DNA of 64,000 nt, from contig NZ_UYZZ01000002.1 of NCBI RefSeq assembly GCF_900626095.1, forward strand, positions 248,001 to 312,000, written 5' to 3'. Position numbers and translations under genes: made by a program. How positions within the stretch are numbered: position 1 is the first letter of the stretch; the number at the start of each line of letters is the position of its first letter. The notes under the pieces were generated by a model, which saw nothing but the letters and a program-made list of their open reading frames with translations, made no database searches and was not told the origin of the DNA. This document shows, piece after piece, positions 16,280 to 24,351 of this stretch. The stretch comes from Clostridium rectalis (GTDB lineage Bacteria; Bacillota; Clostridia; Clostridiales; Clostridiaceae).

Positions 16280-16957
16280 CTAATTACCCTCTTCTTCAAT
16301 CATATAACCTAACCCTCTTATAGTTTTTATGTATTTATCATAATTATATTGTTTTAAAATTTTTCTTAAGTTACTAGCATATACCTCTATAACATTGATG
16401 GTAGTATCAGAATCAAACCCCCATATTCTATCAAAAATTTGAGATTTAGTTACTATAGTCCCTCTATTATTTATAAGATATTCTAAGATATCATATTGCT
16501 TACCTTTTAAATTAACTTCCTCACCTTTTATATATACTTTCTTATTTTTTACATTTAGCTTCATTTCTTTAAATTTAAGAATATCATTATCCACAAATAC
16601 TCCTATTCTTCTTACCAATGCAAGTAATCTCATAAGCAATTCTTCTCTATAAAAAGGCTTTACCAAATAATCATCAGCCCCAATTTTAAATCCTTTAATT
16701 TTATCTTCTATAGAATCTTTAGCCGTAAGAAATAGTACAGGAGTAAACACTTTTTTTTCTCTTAATTCATTTAAAACCTCATATCCACTTTTATTTGGCA
16801 GCATTATATCTAATATAATTACATCATAAATGTTTTGTTCTGCCATATATAAACCATCTTCACCGTCCGTAGCATATTCACACACAAAATAGTCCTTTAT
16901 AGATTTGATAATTGTTTCAGATAATAGGTAATCATCTTCTATTACTAAAGCTTTCAT
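16280..16957 (-). CDS. Response regulator, OmpR/PhoB family
   Basis: This 225-residue regulator has a receiver domain with predicted phosphorylation site D50 (VIILDIMLPNKSG), an acidic pair at E7-D8-D9 and the Lys in YLVKPFYREE. A winged-helix DNA-binding domain covers residues 125-225 (KQYDILEYLINN and TIRGLGYMI). It is the first gene of the minus-strand operon. Its ribosome site is AGAAAGAAGTG, just before the ATG. Confidence 0.93.
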   Translation of the reverse strand: MKALVIEDDYLLSETIIKSIKDYFVCEYATDGEDGLYMAEQNIYDVIILDIMLPNKSGYEVLNELREKKVFTPVLFLTAKDSIEDKIKGFKIGADDYLVKPFYREELLMRLLALVRRIGVFVDNDILKFKEMKLNVKNKKVYIKGEEVNLKGKQYDILEYLINNRGTIVTKSQIFDRIWGFDSDTTINVIEVYASNLRKILKQYNYDKYIKTIRGLGYMIEEEGN

Positions 16958-17099
16958 TTTTATTCACTTCTTTCTATATCTTGTATAAAATATTATTTAC
17001 CAAAAATATTTTCTTAATATAAGACATTTTACTTTTATCATAAATTCTTTAAGTATACAAGCTTATATTGTACAATTAAAAATATATTAATTTTTATAA

Positions 17100-17143
17100 A
17101 AAAAGCTATTACAAAATAACTTTTTATTTTATAATAGCTTTTT
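17100..17143 (-). terminator. Hairpin terminator after the 48-residue protein gene
   Basis: The arms AAAAGCTATTA and TAATAGCTTTT are followed on the minus strand by a T-run. It lies about 11 bases past the stop codon at 17154. Confidence 0.8.
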
Positions 17144-17153
17144 ATTAATATGT

Positions 17154-17300
17154 CTAAAATTTAGATATTATTTCTTTTTGAATTTTTTTTACATCTTTTT
17201 CTCTAAGGTTAGTTTTTTTTCTTATTTCTTCATTAGTTTTACCATCTATAATCATTTGCCTTGCCATTTTTTTTAAATCATCCATATTTTCTTCTAACAT
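17154..17300 (-). CDS. Small hypothetical protein, 48 residues, HTH-like
   Basis: The frame runs from the ATG at 17300 to a TAG at 17154-17156 and is preceded by an AAGGTGGG ribosome site. The protein begins MLEENMDDLKKMARQMI. Its middle, DGKTNEEIRKKTNLREKDV, has the spacing of a helix-turn-helix, and it ends in a Lys-rich helix. A clear terminator follows it. A small DNA-binding or adaptor protein is possible, but no function can be assigned. Confidence 0.65.
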   Translation of the reverse strand: MLEENMDDLKKMARQMIIDGKTNEEIRKKTNLREKDVKKIQKEIISKF

Positions 17301-17317
17301 ATATAAATCCCACCTTA

Positions 17318-17455
17318 TTAATCTAATTTTTCATCTTTTAAGTCTCCAAAAATTACTCTTGAACTTTCTTCTTGAGAGTTATGCTTAATCTTCTTTTTTC
17401 TGAATTTTCCATCATGTTTTTTATTATTTTTTGTCTTTTTTATAGTATTGTCCAT
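17318..17455 (-). CDS. Small lysine-rich hypothetical protein, 45 residues
   Basis: The ATG at 17455 follows an AAAGGAG ribosome site and is preferred to upstream starts. The 45-residue product (MDNTIKKTKNNKKHDGKFRK...) is highly basic in its first half and acidic at its end (GDLKDEKLD). It ends 17 bases before the start of the 48-residue gene, so the two may be co-transcribed. No family recognised. The low complexity means it could also be a minor or spurious gene, but the ribosome site argues for translation. Confidence 0.5.
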   Translation of the reverse strand: MDNTIKKTKNNKKHDGKFRKKKIKHNSQEESSRVIFGDLKDEKLD

Positions 17456-17530
17456 AAAAACAACTCCTTTCATCTTTAGTTTTTCTAAAGAAAGGAGTTT
17501 TATTCTAAGCATATAATCTGTGATTAAATT

Positions 17531-17821
17531 TTATATTGTTAATTTTTTAACAGGTTTAAATATATAAAAACTTTTCCCTGTTACTTTATTATCTACAACT
17601 TCAGGATTATCTAAATCATAAAACCTTTCAATAGCATCTATTAGTGAAAGCATCTCCTCTTTACTTATCTCTTTTAATTCATATTTAGATAAACTCTCTA
17701 CTGCAAGAGTTAGTATTAGGTTTCTCCTATCATATTCACACTTAGTAAACTCTTTGTTATCTAAAACTATATTGTCTATTTGGTTTACCAATTTTTCTAG
17801 TGTCAAAGTTTCATTTTCCAT
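17531..17821 (-). CDS. Hypothetical protein, 96 residues
   Basis: The ATG at 17821 is preceded by GGAGGTG. The 96-residue protein (MENETLTLEKLVNQIDNIVL...) is predicted to be mostly helical and soluble, with an acidic middle and the C-terminal segment KSFYIFKPVKKLTI. No signal peptide or membrane helix is visible and no family was recognised. It lies 54 bases after a DUF3006-like gene and before two small basic protein genes. Confidence 0.65.
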   Translation of the reverse strand: MENETLTLEKLVNQIDNIVLDNKEFTKCEYDRRNLILTLAVESLSKYELKEISKEEMLSLIDAIERFYDLDNPEVVDNKVTGKSFYIFKPVKKLTI

Positions 17822-17875
17822 ATACTCAAAACACCTCCATAACTTTATAAGTATATTAATATACAAGTAATTTCC

Positions 17876-18028
17876 CTAATTTAAATTTATATTTTTTATG
17901 TCTGGTAACGTTATAATCTCACCTTTCTCCACTCTGTGCATAAACTTCAACAATATATTAATTATAATGCCATCTTCCCTTTTACAAATAACATACTCAT
18001 CTTCAAATCCTTTTACTACTGCCTTCAT
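17876..18028 (-). CDS. DUF3006-like small protein, 50 residues
   Basis: The frame runs from the ATG at 18028 to a TAG at 17876-17878, with an AAAAGGGGAA ribosome site. The start MKAVVKGFEDEYVICKREDG, followed after a hydrophobic stretch by EKGEIITLPDI, fits the short beta-rich DUF3006 pattern (MxxVVDRFEGDYAV...GD.I.LP). Function unknown. In other Firmicutes such genes often neighbour secreted hydrolases, which is not seen here. Confidence 0.6.
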   Translation of the reverse strand: MKAVVKGFEDEYVICKREDGIIINILLKFMHRVEKGEIITLPDIKNINLN

Positions 18029-18358
18029 TATTATTTCCCCTTTTATATTACTTATAACTAAGATTATTATAATCCTACTTTTTCCATATTACAAGAAAGA
18101 ATTACACTATATATTTAATATTTTGTAAAATTTATCTATATTTTACTTCATTTTAATCGTCTTATTTAACATTTACTAACTTTGTTAAATTTTTATCTCT
18201 TACTAAAATATTATACACATAAAAACTATAATATATACATAACTTATGATAACTTCATAAATTATGTTACTAAAAAAGGCATATATTATTAAATATATTT
18301 AAATAATATATGCTATTATCTTTACTTTAATCACAAAAATTCTATATATGTATAATAG
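18029..18358. other. Intergenic region, no gene seen
   Basis: This 330-base AT-rich stretch contains no credible reading frame on either strand. It holds the terminator described at 18272-18313 and presumably the promoter of the minus-strand DUF3006-like gene. Confidence 0.6.
18272..18313 (-). terminator. Hairpin terminator after the 90-residue acidic protein gene
   Basis: The arms GCATATATTATT and AATAATATATGC enclose a short AT loop, and on the minus strand six T residues follow. It lies 46 bases past the stop codon at 18359. Confidence 0.75.
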
Positions 18359-18631
18359 TTAATTTAAATAATCATCTATATGTATGCTTTTATTTCTAAA
18401 CTTTTTTGTAAAATCTTTATAATAGTCTTCAAAATTATCATAAGAACAAGTATATTCCTCGTAAATGTTGTCATAATTTTCAATAAAATCTTGATATAAG
18501 TCATTTAAGTACTCATCAACTAACTCACCTACTTCTTCCGGAGACATCTGCTCTATATTATATCCATTTATTTGAAGCAAACATAATATTTCCTCTGCTA
18601 TCTTGATTACTTCATCCTTTTTTAACATCAT
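18359..18631 (-). CDS. Hypothetical acidic protein, 90 residues
   Basis: A GGGGGG ribosome site precedes two adjacent ATG codons, so the start could be one codon later. The protein is helical and strongly acidic in the middle and C-terminus (YQDFIENYDNIYEEY and YDNFEDYYKDFTKKF), rich in Tyr and Asp. No membrane segment, no known domain recognised. It stands alone between ndk and the DUF3006-like gene, with its own terminator. Confidence 0.65.
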   Translation of the reverse strand: MMLKKDEVIKIAEEILCLLQINGYNIEQMSPEEVGELVDEYLNDLYQDFIENYDNIYEEYTCSYDNFEDYYKDFTKKFRNKSIHIDDYLN

Positions 18632-18682
18632 AATAATCCCCCCTATTGAGTTTTGAATTTTATAAAAGTCCTCATATTAATA

Positions 18683-19087
18683 TTATATTCCAGGGAACCA
18701 TATATCTATTTCTCTTTTTGCATTTTCTTTACTATCTGATGCATGAACTAAATTTCTTTGTTTACTATAAGCATATTTTCCTCTAATACTTCCACTATCC
18801 GCTTGTAGTGGATCAGTTGCTCCATTTATTTTTCTTACAATTCCTATGGCATTTTCTCCTTCTAATAAAATAGTCACTATTTCACCTTCCGTTATATAAT
18901 CAATGAGAGACTGATAATACTCTCTACCTTTGTGTTCAATATAATGGCTTTCTGCAGTTTCTCTATCTGCTTTTATCAATTTGAAATCAACTATTTTTAA
19001 ATTCTTCCTCTCATAGTAACTTATTATTTCCCCTACAAGCTTTCTTTTTACTCCATCAGGTTTTATTAACACTAAAGTTCTCTCCAT
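18683..19087 (-). CDS. ndk: Nucleoside diphosphate kinase
   Basis: This 134-residue enzyme transfers the gamma phosphate of ATP to other nucleoside diphosphates through a phospho-histidine. The family start ERTLVLIKPDGVKR is present, the Arg-rich GSIRGKY segment is intact, and the active-site His is in NLVHASDS near residue 114. The ATG at 19087 with GAGGGG upstream is chosen over a TTG two codons earlier because the protein then begins at the conserved MERTL. The length is normal for the family. Confidence 0.96.
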   Translation of the reverse strand: MERTLVLIKPDGVKRKLVGEIISYYERKNLKIVDFKLIKADRETAESHYIEHKGREYYQSLIDYITEGEIVTILLEGENAIGIVRKINGATDPLQADSGSIRGKYAYSKQRNLVHASDSKENAKREIDIWFPGI

Positions 19088-19177
19088 AAGCAATCCCCTC
19101 TTTTCTGTAATATTTTAATGTATTAATATAATTATACCTTATATTTACTATATAATAAATAATTACTAATTAAAAAA

Positions 19178-19207
19178 AATAAGAAAGCACTTAATTACTT
19201 CCTTATT
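19178..19207 (-). terminator. Hairpin terminator after the ferritin-like protein gene
   Basis: The arms AATAAGAAAG and CTTCCTTATT (one mismatch) are followed on the minus strand by eight T residues. It lies 37 bases after the stop codon at 19244. Confidence 0.75.
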
Positions 19208-19243
19208 TTCTATATTTTTCTAATGAATACTCTTGAAATTAAA

Positions 19244-19438
19244 TTAATTTTCTTCGTAGCTAGTTAATACCTGTTGAAGCTTACGTGCTTGCATAGCTGA
19301 TTCTTCTGCAAATTCTTTAAACAATACCGCTAGCTCTGGATTATCATCAATTCTTTTTGAATAACACTGGTAGTCTCTAACACTCTCTTGTGCATCTAAC
19401 AGCTTCTTTTTTATAATGTCCTTTGTCTCTAGTTCCAC
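19244..19438 (-). CDS. Short ferritin-like/rubrerythrin-like protein, 64 residues
   Basis: It starts at the GTG at 19438 behind AGGAGGAG. The sequence is two helices: KKKLLDAQESVRDYQCYSKR and ELAVLFKEFAEESAMQARKL. The E..Y pattern and the EFAEESAMQA segment resemble half of a ferritin-like four-helix bundle, as in short clostridial rubrerythrin-related proteins. The full set of iron ligands is not present in one chain, so metal binding would need a dimer or is absent. Function not established. Confidence 0.6.
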   Translation of the reverse strand: MELETKDIIKKKLLDAQESVRDYQCYSKRIDDNPELAVLFKEFAEESAMQARKLQQVLTSYEEN

Positions 19439-19610
19439 ATATACTCCTCCTTACATACTGTGTTTTATAATACGTTATATTTATATGAACATTACTCTTT
19501 ACATCCATATATAGGACGAAAAGCTTAATGTATCACACCATTTAATCTTCTTTAGTGATATTTTATACTTTTTTCCAAATTCTATGCATTAATTCCAATT
19601 AAAATTTATA

Positions 19611-19645
19611 AAAAAACCTAACTATATATATAAACTATAGTTAGG
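19611..19645 (-). terminator. Hairpin terminator after the chitinase gene
   Basis: The arms CCTAACTATA and TATAGTTAGG are followed on the minus strand by seven T residues. It begins 56 bases after the chitinase stop codon. Confidence 0.85.
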
Positions 19646-19700
19646 TCTCTTTTAAGCTTAATTTAATATAATCATATTTTTACTATCCAGATTATAATCC

Positions 19701-21641
19701 TTAATAGTCACTATTAGTTACATTTATAACTAAATCATCACTTTTACTACTACCACATTCATTTATAAGCTCTGCACTATACACATACTTGCCATTTTTC
19801 CTTCCATATATTTCCAAGCTATACTTTTGAGCTTGTGGCGAATTAGAGGTTAAATTAGCCTCATGAATCAAAAAATTGTTTTCATATATTTTGATTTTAT
19901 TACCATTTATTCCCCACCACATGTTCATTGTTATATTATAATTTCCATCAAGTGATGAACCATTATCGTAGGTTAAAATAGGCTTCCCTGGTTTTTCCTT
20001 ATCCGGTGAACTAGGATAATCTGTTACATCCACTTCAAGGGTATTACTTTTAGCTACACCATATTTATTAATTATATCCACTGTATAAATATATTTCCCT
20101 TTTTCCTTTTCTTTAAAATTTTTAATTATACTCTTGGGAGATACATTGTTTATATTTTCTTCCAATATTAATTTATTATTTTCATATAATTTAACTCTAT
20201 CCCCTCTACTATTAGATGGAATATTAATAAGAATATCATAGTTACCATAATTATCATTATTCTTTATAGACAATATTGGTTTTAAAGGTAACTTATCATC
20301 TGAGGGTTTTTCACCATTTTGAAAAAATCCCTTATAAATAACATCCGTTAAATCGCTTCCTTTTAATGGTGAATCTCCTGCCAATTCCCAAAAAATTATT
20401 CCACCATAATCATTCTTATTTACATAATTAACCTTTTCTTGTAATGATACTTCATCTTCATAAGTATACATTTCTCCCTTAGATTCACTGTACAAATAAG
20501 GCACCTTTGAATAAGGATCTCTATACTTTTTAAAAGATGAATCTTTTTCTAAAGTACCTTTAATATAATGATAAGGGTTGCATCCTGCTGCACGTCCACC
20601 ATCCCATATACCTTTTGCTCCACCTTCTGCAGTAGCAAATAATCCTGGTAATTCCTTTATAGGTCCATCATTTTTTACTCCCATCCAACCACGAGAATAA
20701 TAAGGTGATCCTACTACAAGTTTGTCCTTTGGTATACCGAAAGATTCAAATATTTTCATTGCTTCATCTACATTATAAAAATTCTTTACTATATCTTCAT
20801 GATTATCATAAGGGTTTTTATATAAAGGTGATTGGTGTCCTGTTATCTTTTCCCATGCACCATTCATATCATAGGTCATTATGTTGATAAAATCTAAATA
20901 TTGTGAATATTTTTGTGGCTCTGTTTTTTCTATTTTATCCTTACCGCTTCCAACTGCAGCTGTAAGCTCATAGTATTTATTATCCTCTTTACCTGCATTA
21001 TTTAAAGCTTCTCTCAAATCTTTTAAAAGAAGTGTAAAAGTATATTTTTCATCTTCATCCGCCCAAGGGGTACCTTGATCATTAGGATTATCTACTTTAT
21101 CTCCTTCTCTCTTAAATGTAGGGTATTCCCAATCTATATCAGCACCATCTAAATCCCATTGGCGAATAAACTCTACAACGCTATCTGAAAAAACTTTTCT
21201 GTTTTGTGAAGTTTTAGCTACACTATTAAACCCAGCTGATTGACTCCATCCCCCTATAGATATTAATACTTTTACATCTGGGTATTTTTTTTTGTATTTT
21301 TTTATTTGTCCGAGATTACCATTATATGGTGAATCCCAAGCATCACCAAAATTAATGCCCGTGGCAGCCCATTCATCAAATAGAGCTATTTTATTATTTT
21401 TTATAGTTGCAAATGCGTAATTTATATGAGTAACTTTATCCCATGGCACGTCAGATATTTTATAATTATCATGTCCACCATAAACACTCCATTCTGTAAA
21501 ATAGGCTACAATTCTCTTATTACTTCCTTTTTCTTTTGATTTAACGCTACTTCCTCCAAATGGAATCAAGCTAAAAAACATAAACAGAGATAGAAATATT
21601 CCTATCCTCCTTTTTAGCTTCTTCTTTTTACAGTTTGTCAT
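19701..21641 (-). CDS. Secreted chitinase, glycoside hydrolase family 18
   Basis: This 646-residue protein begins with a signal peptide (about residues 1-35: basic KKKKLKRR then a hydrophobic run to PFGGSS). The GH18 barrel spans about residues 40-430. It contains the conserved VLISIGGWSQSAGF strand, the catalytic DGADIDWEYP motif (the Glu is the acid/base), MTYDMNG, and near its end GGIIFWELAGDS. Two C-terminal repeats of about 95 residues follow (about 455-545 and 550-646). Each starts with a KPILS/KPILT strand, contains KLYENN/KIYENN, and ends in a strand of the type KYIYTVDIINKYG; they resemble Ig/Fn3-like chitin-binding modules. It would degrade chitin outside the cell. A GGGAGG ribosome site precedes the ATG. 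Confidence 0.93.
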   Translation of the reverse strand: MTNCKKKKLKRRIGIFLSLFMFFSLIPFGGSSVKSKEKGSNKRIVAYFTEWSVYGGHDNYKISDVPWDKVTHINYAFATIKNNKIALFDEWAATGINFGDAWDSPYNGNLGQIKKYKKKYPDVKVLISIGGWSQSAGFNSVAKTSQNRKVFSDSVVEFIRQWDLDGADIDWEYPTFKREGDKVDNPNDQGTPWADEDEKYTFTLLLKDLREALNNAGKEDNKYYELTAAVGSGKDKIEKTEPQKYSQYLDFINIMTYDMNGAWEKITGHQSPLYKNPYDNHEDIVKNFYNVDEAMKIFESFGIPKDKLVVGSPYYSRGWMGVKNDGPIKELPGLFATAEGGAKGIWDGGRAAGCNPYHYIKGTLEKDSSFKKYRDPYSKVPYLYSESKGEMYTYEDEVSLQEKVNYVNKNDYGGIIFWELAGDSPLKGSDLTDVIYKGFFQNGEKPSDDKLPLKPILSIKNNDNYGNYDILINIPSNSRGDRVKLYENNKLILEENINNVSPKSIIKNFKEKEKGKYIYTVDIINKYGVAKSNTLEVDVTDYPSSPDKEKPGKPILTYDNGSSLDGNYNITMNMWWGINGNKIKIYENNFLIHEANLTSNSPQAQKYSLEIYGRKNGKYVYSAELINECGSSKSDDLVINVTNSDY

Positions 21642-21806
21642 ATAAATTTCCTCCCTTATAAATATTTTTTCCTCTAACTTTGGGGAAATATTGGAAAAGA
21701 AAGAGGCTTTTACAAAATTTAATTAAAACTAGTGTAAAATACATTCATATAGTCTAGTTTTAACTAATTTTATACTATTCATATATTTACCATTATGCCA
21801 CAACTA

Positions 21807-22310
21807 TCATAAAAATTCTATATATAATGTATTTATATTGTTTTTTATCCAAAATATTGCTTCATTATATTCAGACATATATTTTTCTACTTCCTTCCAA
21901 AACAACTTAGAATGATTCATCTGCTTTATATGACATAATTCATGAATTATAATATAATCCATTATCCACTCAGGTGCTAAAATAATTCTCCAATTAAAAT
22001 TCAAATTTTTTTTACTTGAACAACTTCCCAAACGTGTTTTTTGTTCCTTAATTCTATAATTATTATACTTAACTCCTACAATTTCACTATATAATTTTAG
22101 CTTTTCTCCTATTAACTCTCTCGCTAACTTCCTATACCATATGTAAATGTTATCTATAACAATTTTGTTATATTGTATATTTCCACACCACTTTTTAGGC
22201 ATATATATTTCTATTTTTTTACCTCTAATAAAAATCTTTACTTTTGTTTCTACATAAAAAAGGATTTCTACTGAGTAATAAATACCTAAAAATAAAATTT
22301 TGCTAATCAC
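21807..22310 (-). CDS. YgjP-like (SprT/M48-type) metallopeptidase
   Basis: This 167-residue protein carries the zinc motif HELCH (in YIIIHELCHIKQMNHS), followed by the helix KLFWKEVEKYMSEY, as in the YgjP/DUF45 family of M48-related metallopeptidases. The upstream segment KTRLGSCSSKKNLNFNWRI also matches that family. The GTG at 22310 sits directly after GGAGGAGAA. The first ~40 residues are hydrophobic or basic and less conserved, so the true start may be downstream. The substrate of this family is poorly known. Confidence 0.82.
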   Translation of the reverse strand: MISKILFLGIYYSVEILFYVETKVKIFIRGKKIEIYMPKKWCGNIQYNKIVIDNIYIWYRKLARELIGEKLKLYSEIVGVKYNNYRIKEQKTRLGSCSSKKNLNFNWRIILAPEWIMDYIIIHELCHIKQMNHSKLFWKEVEKYMSEYNEAIFWIKNNINTLYIEFL

Positions 22311-22391
22311 TTCTCCTCCCCCCCAAATTACATAAACTTAATTACTATTATATAAAACCTAAAAACAATATACTATATATACTTAATTAAA

Positions 22392-22429
22392 AAATAAGGT
22401 AAACGTCTCAAAGTACATTTACCTTATTT
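22392..22429 (-). terminator. Hairpin terminator after aspS
   Basis: The arms AAATAAGGTAAA and TTTACCTTATTT enclose a 14-base loop. On the minus strand T residues follow the stem. It begins 5 bases after the aspS stop codon. Confidence 0.85.
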
Positions 22430-22433
22430 AAAA

Positions 22434-24227
22434 CTATTTATCTTCTTCTTTTTTTGTGGTAGCTATTCCTAATTCATTTATTTGCACTTCATCCACTACA
22501 TTAGGTGCCTCTGTTAATGGACAGAACGCATTTTGATTCTTAGGGAAAGCTATTACATCTTTTATATTTTCAGTTCCTGCTAAAAACATTATCATTCTAT
22601 CAAAACCATAAGCTAATCCTCCATGTGGTGGTGGTCCAAATTTAAATGCTTCAAGTAAGAATCCAAATCTTTCCCATGCTCTCTCTTTAGTAAATCCTAA
22701 TACTTCAAACATCTTTTGCTGAAGATTAGTATCATGAATTCTTATACTTCCTCCACCTAACTCTTCTCCATTTAGTACGATATCATAAGCTTTAGCTCTA
22801 ACTCTACCTGGATCAGTATCTAGATAAGGTATATCCTCATCCATTGGCATTGTAAATGGATGATGTTCCGCTTCCCATCTATCTTCTTCATCATTATATG
22901 AAACCAATGGGAATTCAGTAACCCATACAAATCTAAACTCTTTATTATCCTTTAATAACTCTAGCTCTTTAGCTAAATGTAGTCTTAACTGCCCAAGACT
23001 TTGGAATACAACTTTATCTTTAGCATCAGATACTATTAATATTAAGTCTCCCACTTTAGCATTCATTTTTTTAACTATGTTATTCATTTCATCTTCTGAT
23101 AAAAATTTAGCTATAGGTGATTTAATTTCATCTTCCTTGCATGCAATCCATGCTAATCCTTTGGCTTTAAATCCTTTTACAAAATCAGCTAATTTATCTA
23201 TCTGCTTTCTTCCCATATTAGCACAATTCTCAGCTTTTATAGCACGTACAGAACCTCCATTATTTAATGAATCCTTAAATACCTTAAATTCAGAATTTTG
23301 TACAACCTCACTTATATTTTCTATTTCCATTCCAAATCTTAGATCCGGCTTATCACTTCCATACTTCTCCATAGCAATTTTATAAGGCATTCTTTCTATA
23401 GGAAGCTTTACATCTACATCTATTATATTTTTAAATACATACTTAATTAATTTTTCATTTAAATCTATTACGTCATCTGTTTCTACAAAAGACATTTCTA
23501 AATCTATCTGTGTAAACTCTGGTTGTCTATTGGCTCTTAAATCCTCATCTCTAAAACATTTTACTATTTGGAAATATCTGTCAAAACCTGATACCATAAG
23601 TAATTGTTTAAATAATTGTGGGGACTGTGGTAATGCATAAAACATTCCCGGATAATTTCTACTTGGCACAAGATAGTCTCTTGCTCCCTCAGGTGTACTT
23701 TTAGTAAGCATTGGAGTTTCAACTTCTAAAAATCCATTTAAATCCATAAAGTCTCTAACAGCTTTTGCAGCCTTATGTCTAACCATTAAAATTCTTTGCA
23801 TATCTGGTCTTCTTAAATCTAAATACCTATGCTTTAATCTTATATTTTCAGCTGCATCTAAATTCTCTTTTATGTATATAGGCGGTGTCTCTGATTCTGA
23901 TAATATTTTTATATTTTCGCCCTTTAATTCCACCATACCTGTTGGTATATTTTCATTTGGAGATTGTCTTTTTATAATACTTCCTGTAACTGCAATGCAG
24001 TATTCAGATTTAACTGTATCGGCCCTATGAAAAGCTTCTTTATCTATTTCTTCCCCAAATACTACTTGAAGAATTCCAGTTCTATCTCTTAAATCTACAA
24101 ATATTAATCCCCCTAGATTTCTTTTTCTCTGAACCCATCCCATTACAGTAACTTTGTTGCCTACATGGGATTCCCTAAGTTCACCACACATTATGGTTCT
24201 CTTTAGTCCTTTTAATGCTTCTCCCAT
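22434..24227 (-). CDS. aspS: Aspartyl-tRNA synthetase
   Basis: This 597-residue class II synthetase charges tRNA-Asp. The N-terminal OB-fold anticodon-binding domain (about residues 10-110) contains VTVMGWVQRKRNLGGLIFVDLRDR. The catalytic core follows, with motif 2 (FRDEDLRANRQPEFTQIDLEMSF), the bacterial-type GAD insertion (about 290-420) and motif 3 (GLAYGFDRMIMFLAG). The ATG at 24227 is chosen because AGGAGG lies 8 bases upstream; a longer frame would start with TTG. The length fits bacterial AspRS. Whether it is discriminating or also charges tRNA-Asn cannot be read from the sequence. Confidence 0.97.
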   Translation of the reverse strand: MGEALKGLKRTIMCGELRESHVGNKVTVMGWVQRKRNLGGLIFVDLRDRTGILQVVFGEEIDKEAFHRADTVKSEYCIAVTGSIIKRQSPNENIPTGMVELKGENIKILSESETPPIYIKENLDAAENIRLKHRYLDLRRPDMQRILMVRHKAAKAVRDFMDLNGFLEVETPMLTKSTPEGARDYLVPSRNYPGMFYALPQSPQLFKQLLMVSGFDRYFQIVKCFRDEDLRANRQPEFTQIDLEMSFVETDDVIDLNEKLIKYVFKNIIDVDVKLPIERMPYKIAMEKYGSDKPDLRFGMEIENISEVVQNSEFKVFKDSLNNGGSVRAIKAENCANMGRKQIDKLADFVKGFKAKGLAWIACKEDEIKSPIAKFLSEDEMNNIVKKMNAKVGDLILIVSDAKDKVVFQSLGQLRLHLAKELELLKDNKEFRFVWVTEFPLVSYNDEEDRWEAEHHPFTMPMDEDIPYLDTDPGRVRAKAYDIVLNGEELGGGSIRIHDTNLQQKMFEVLGFTKERAWERFGFLLEAFKFGPPPHGGLAYGFDRMIMFLAGTENIKDVIAFPKNQNAFCPLTEAPNVVDEVQINELGIATTKKEEDK

Positions 24228-24351
24228 TTCATTTCCTCCTCTTATCAACTCTAATTGAAAGCCGATAGTAATTTATATAGTAGTGCCTCTATTAAGACAC
24301 ATATATTTACATTGCCAAAAATTATTTGTAAACACTAAAAGCTTATATAAA

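Noticed and set aside
24228..24351. T-box or other leader before aspS
   Set aside because: The 124-base gap has no T-box sequence or large stem, and no antiterminator pair was found.
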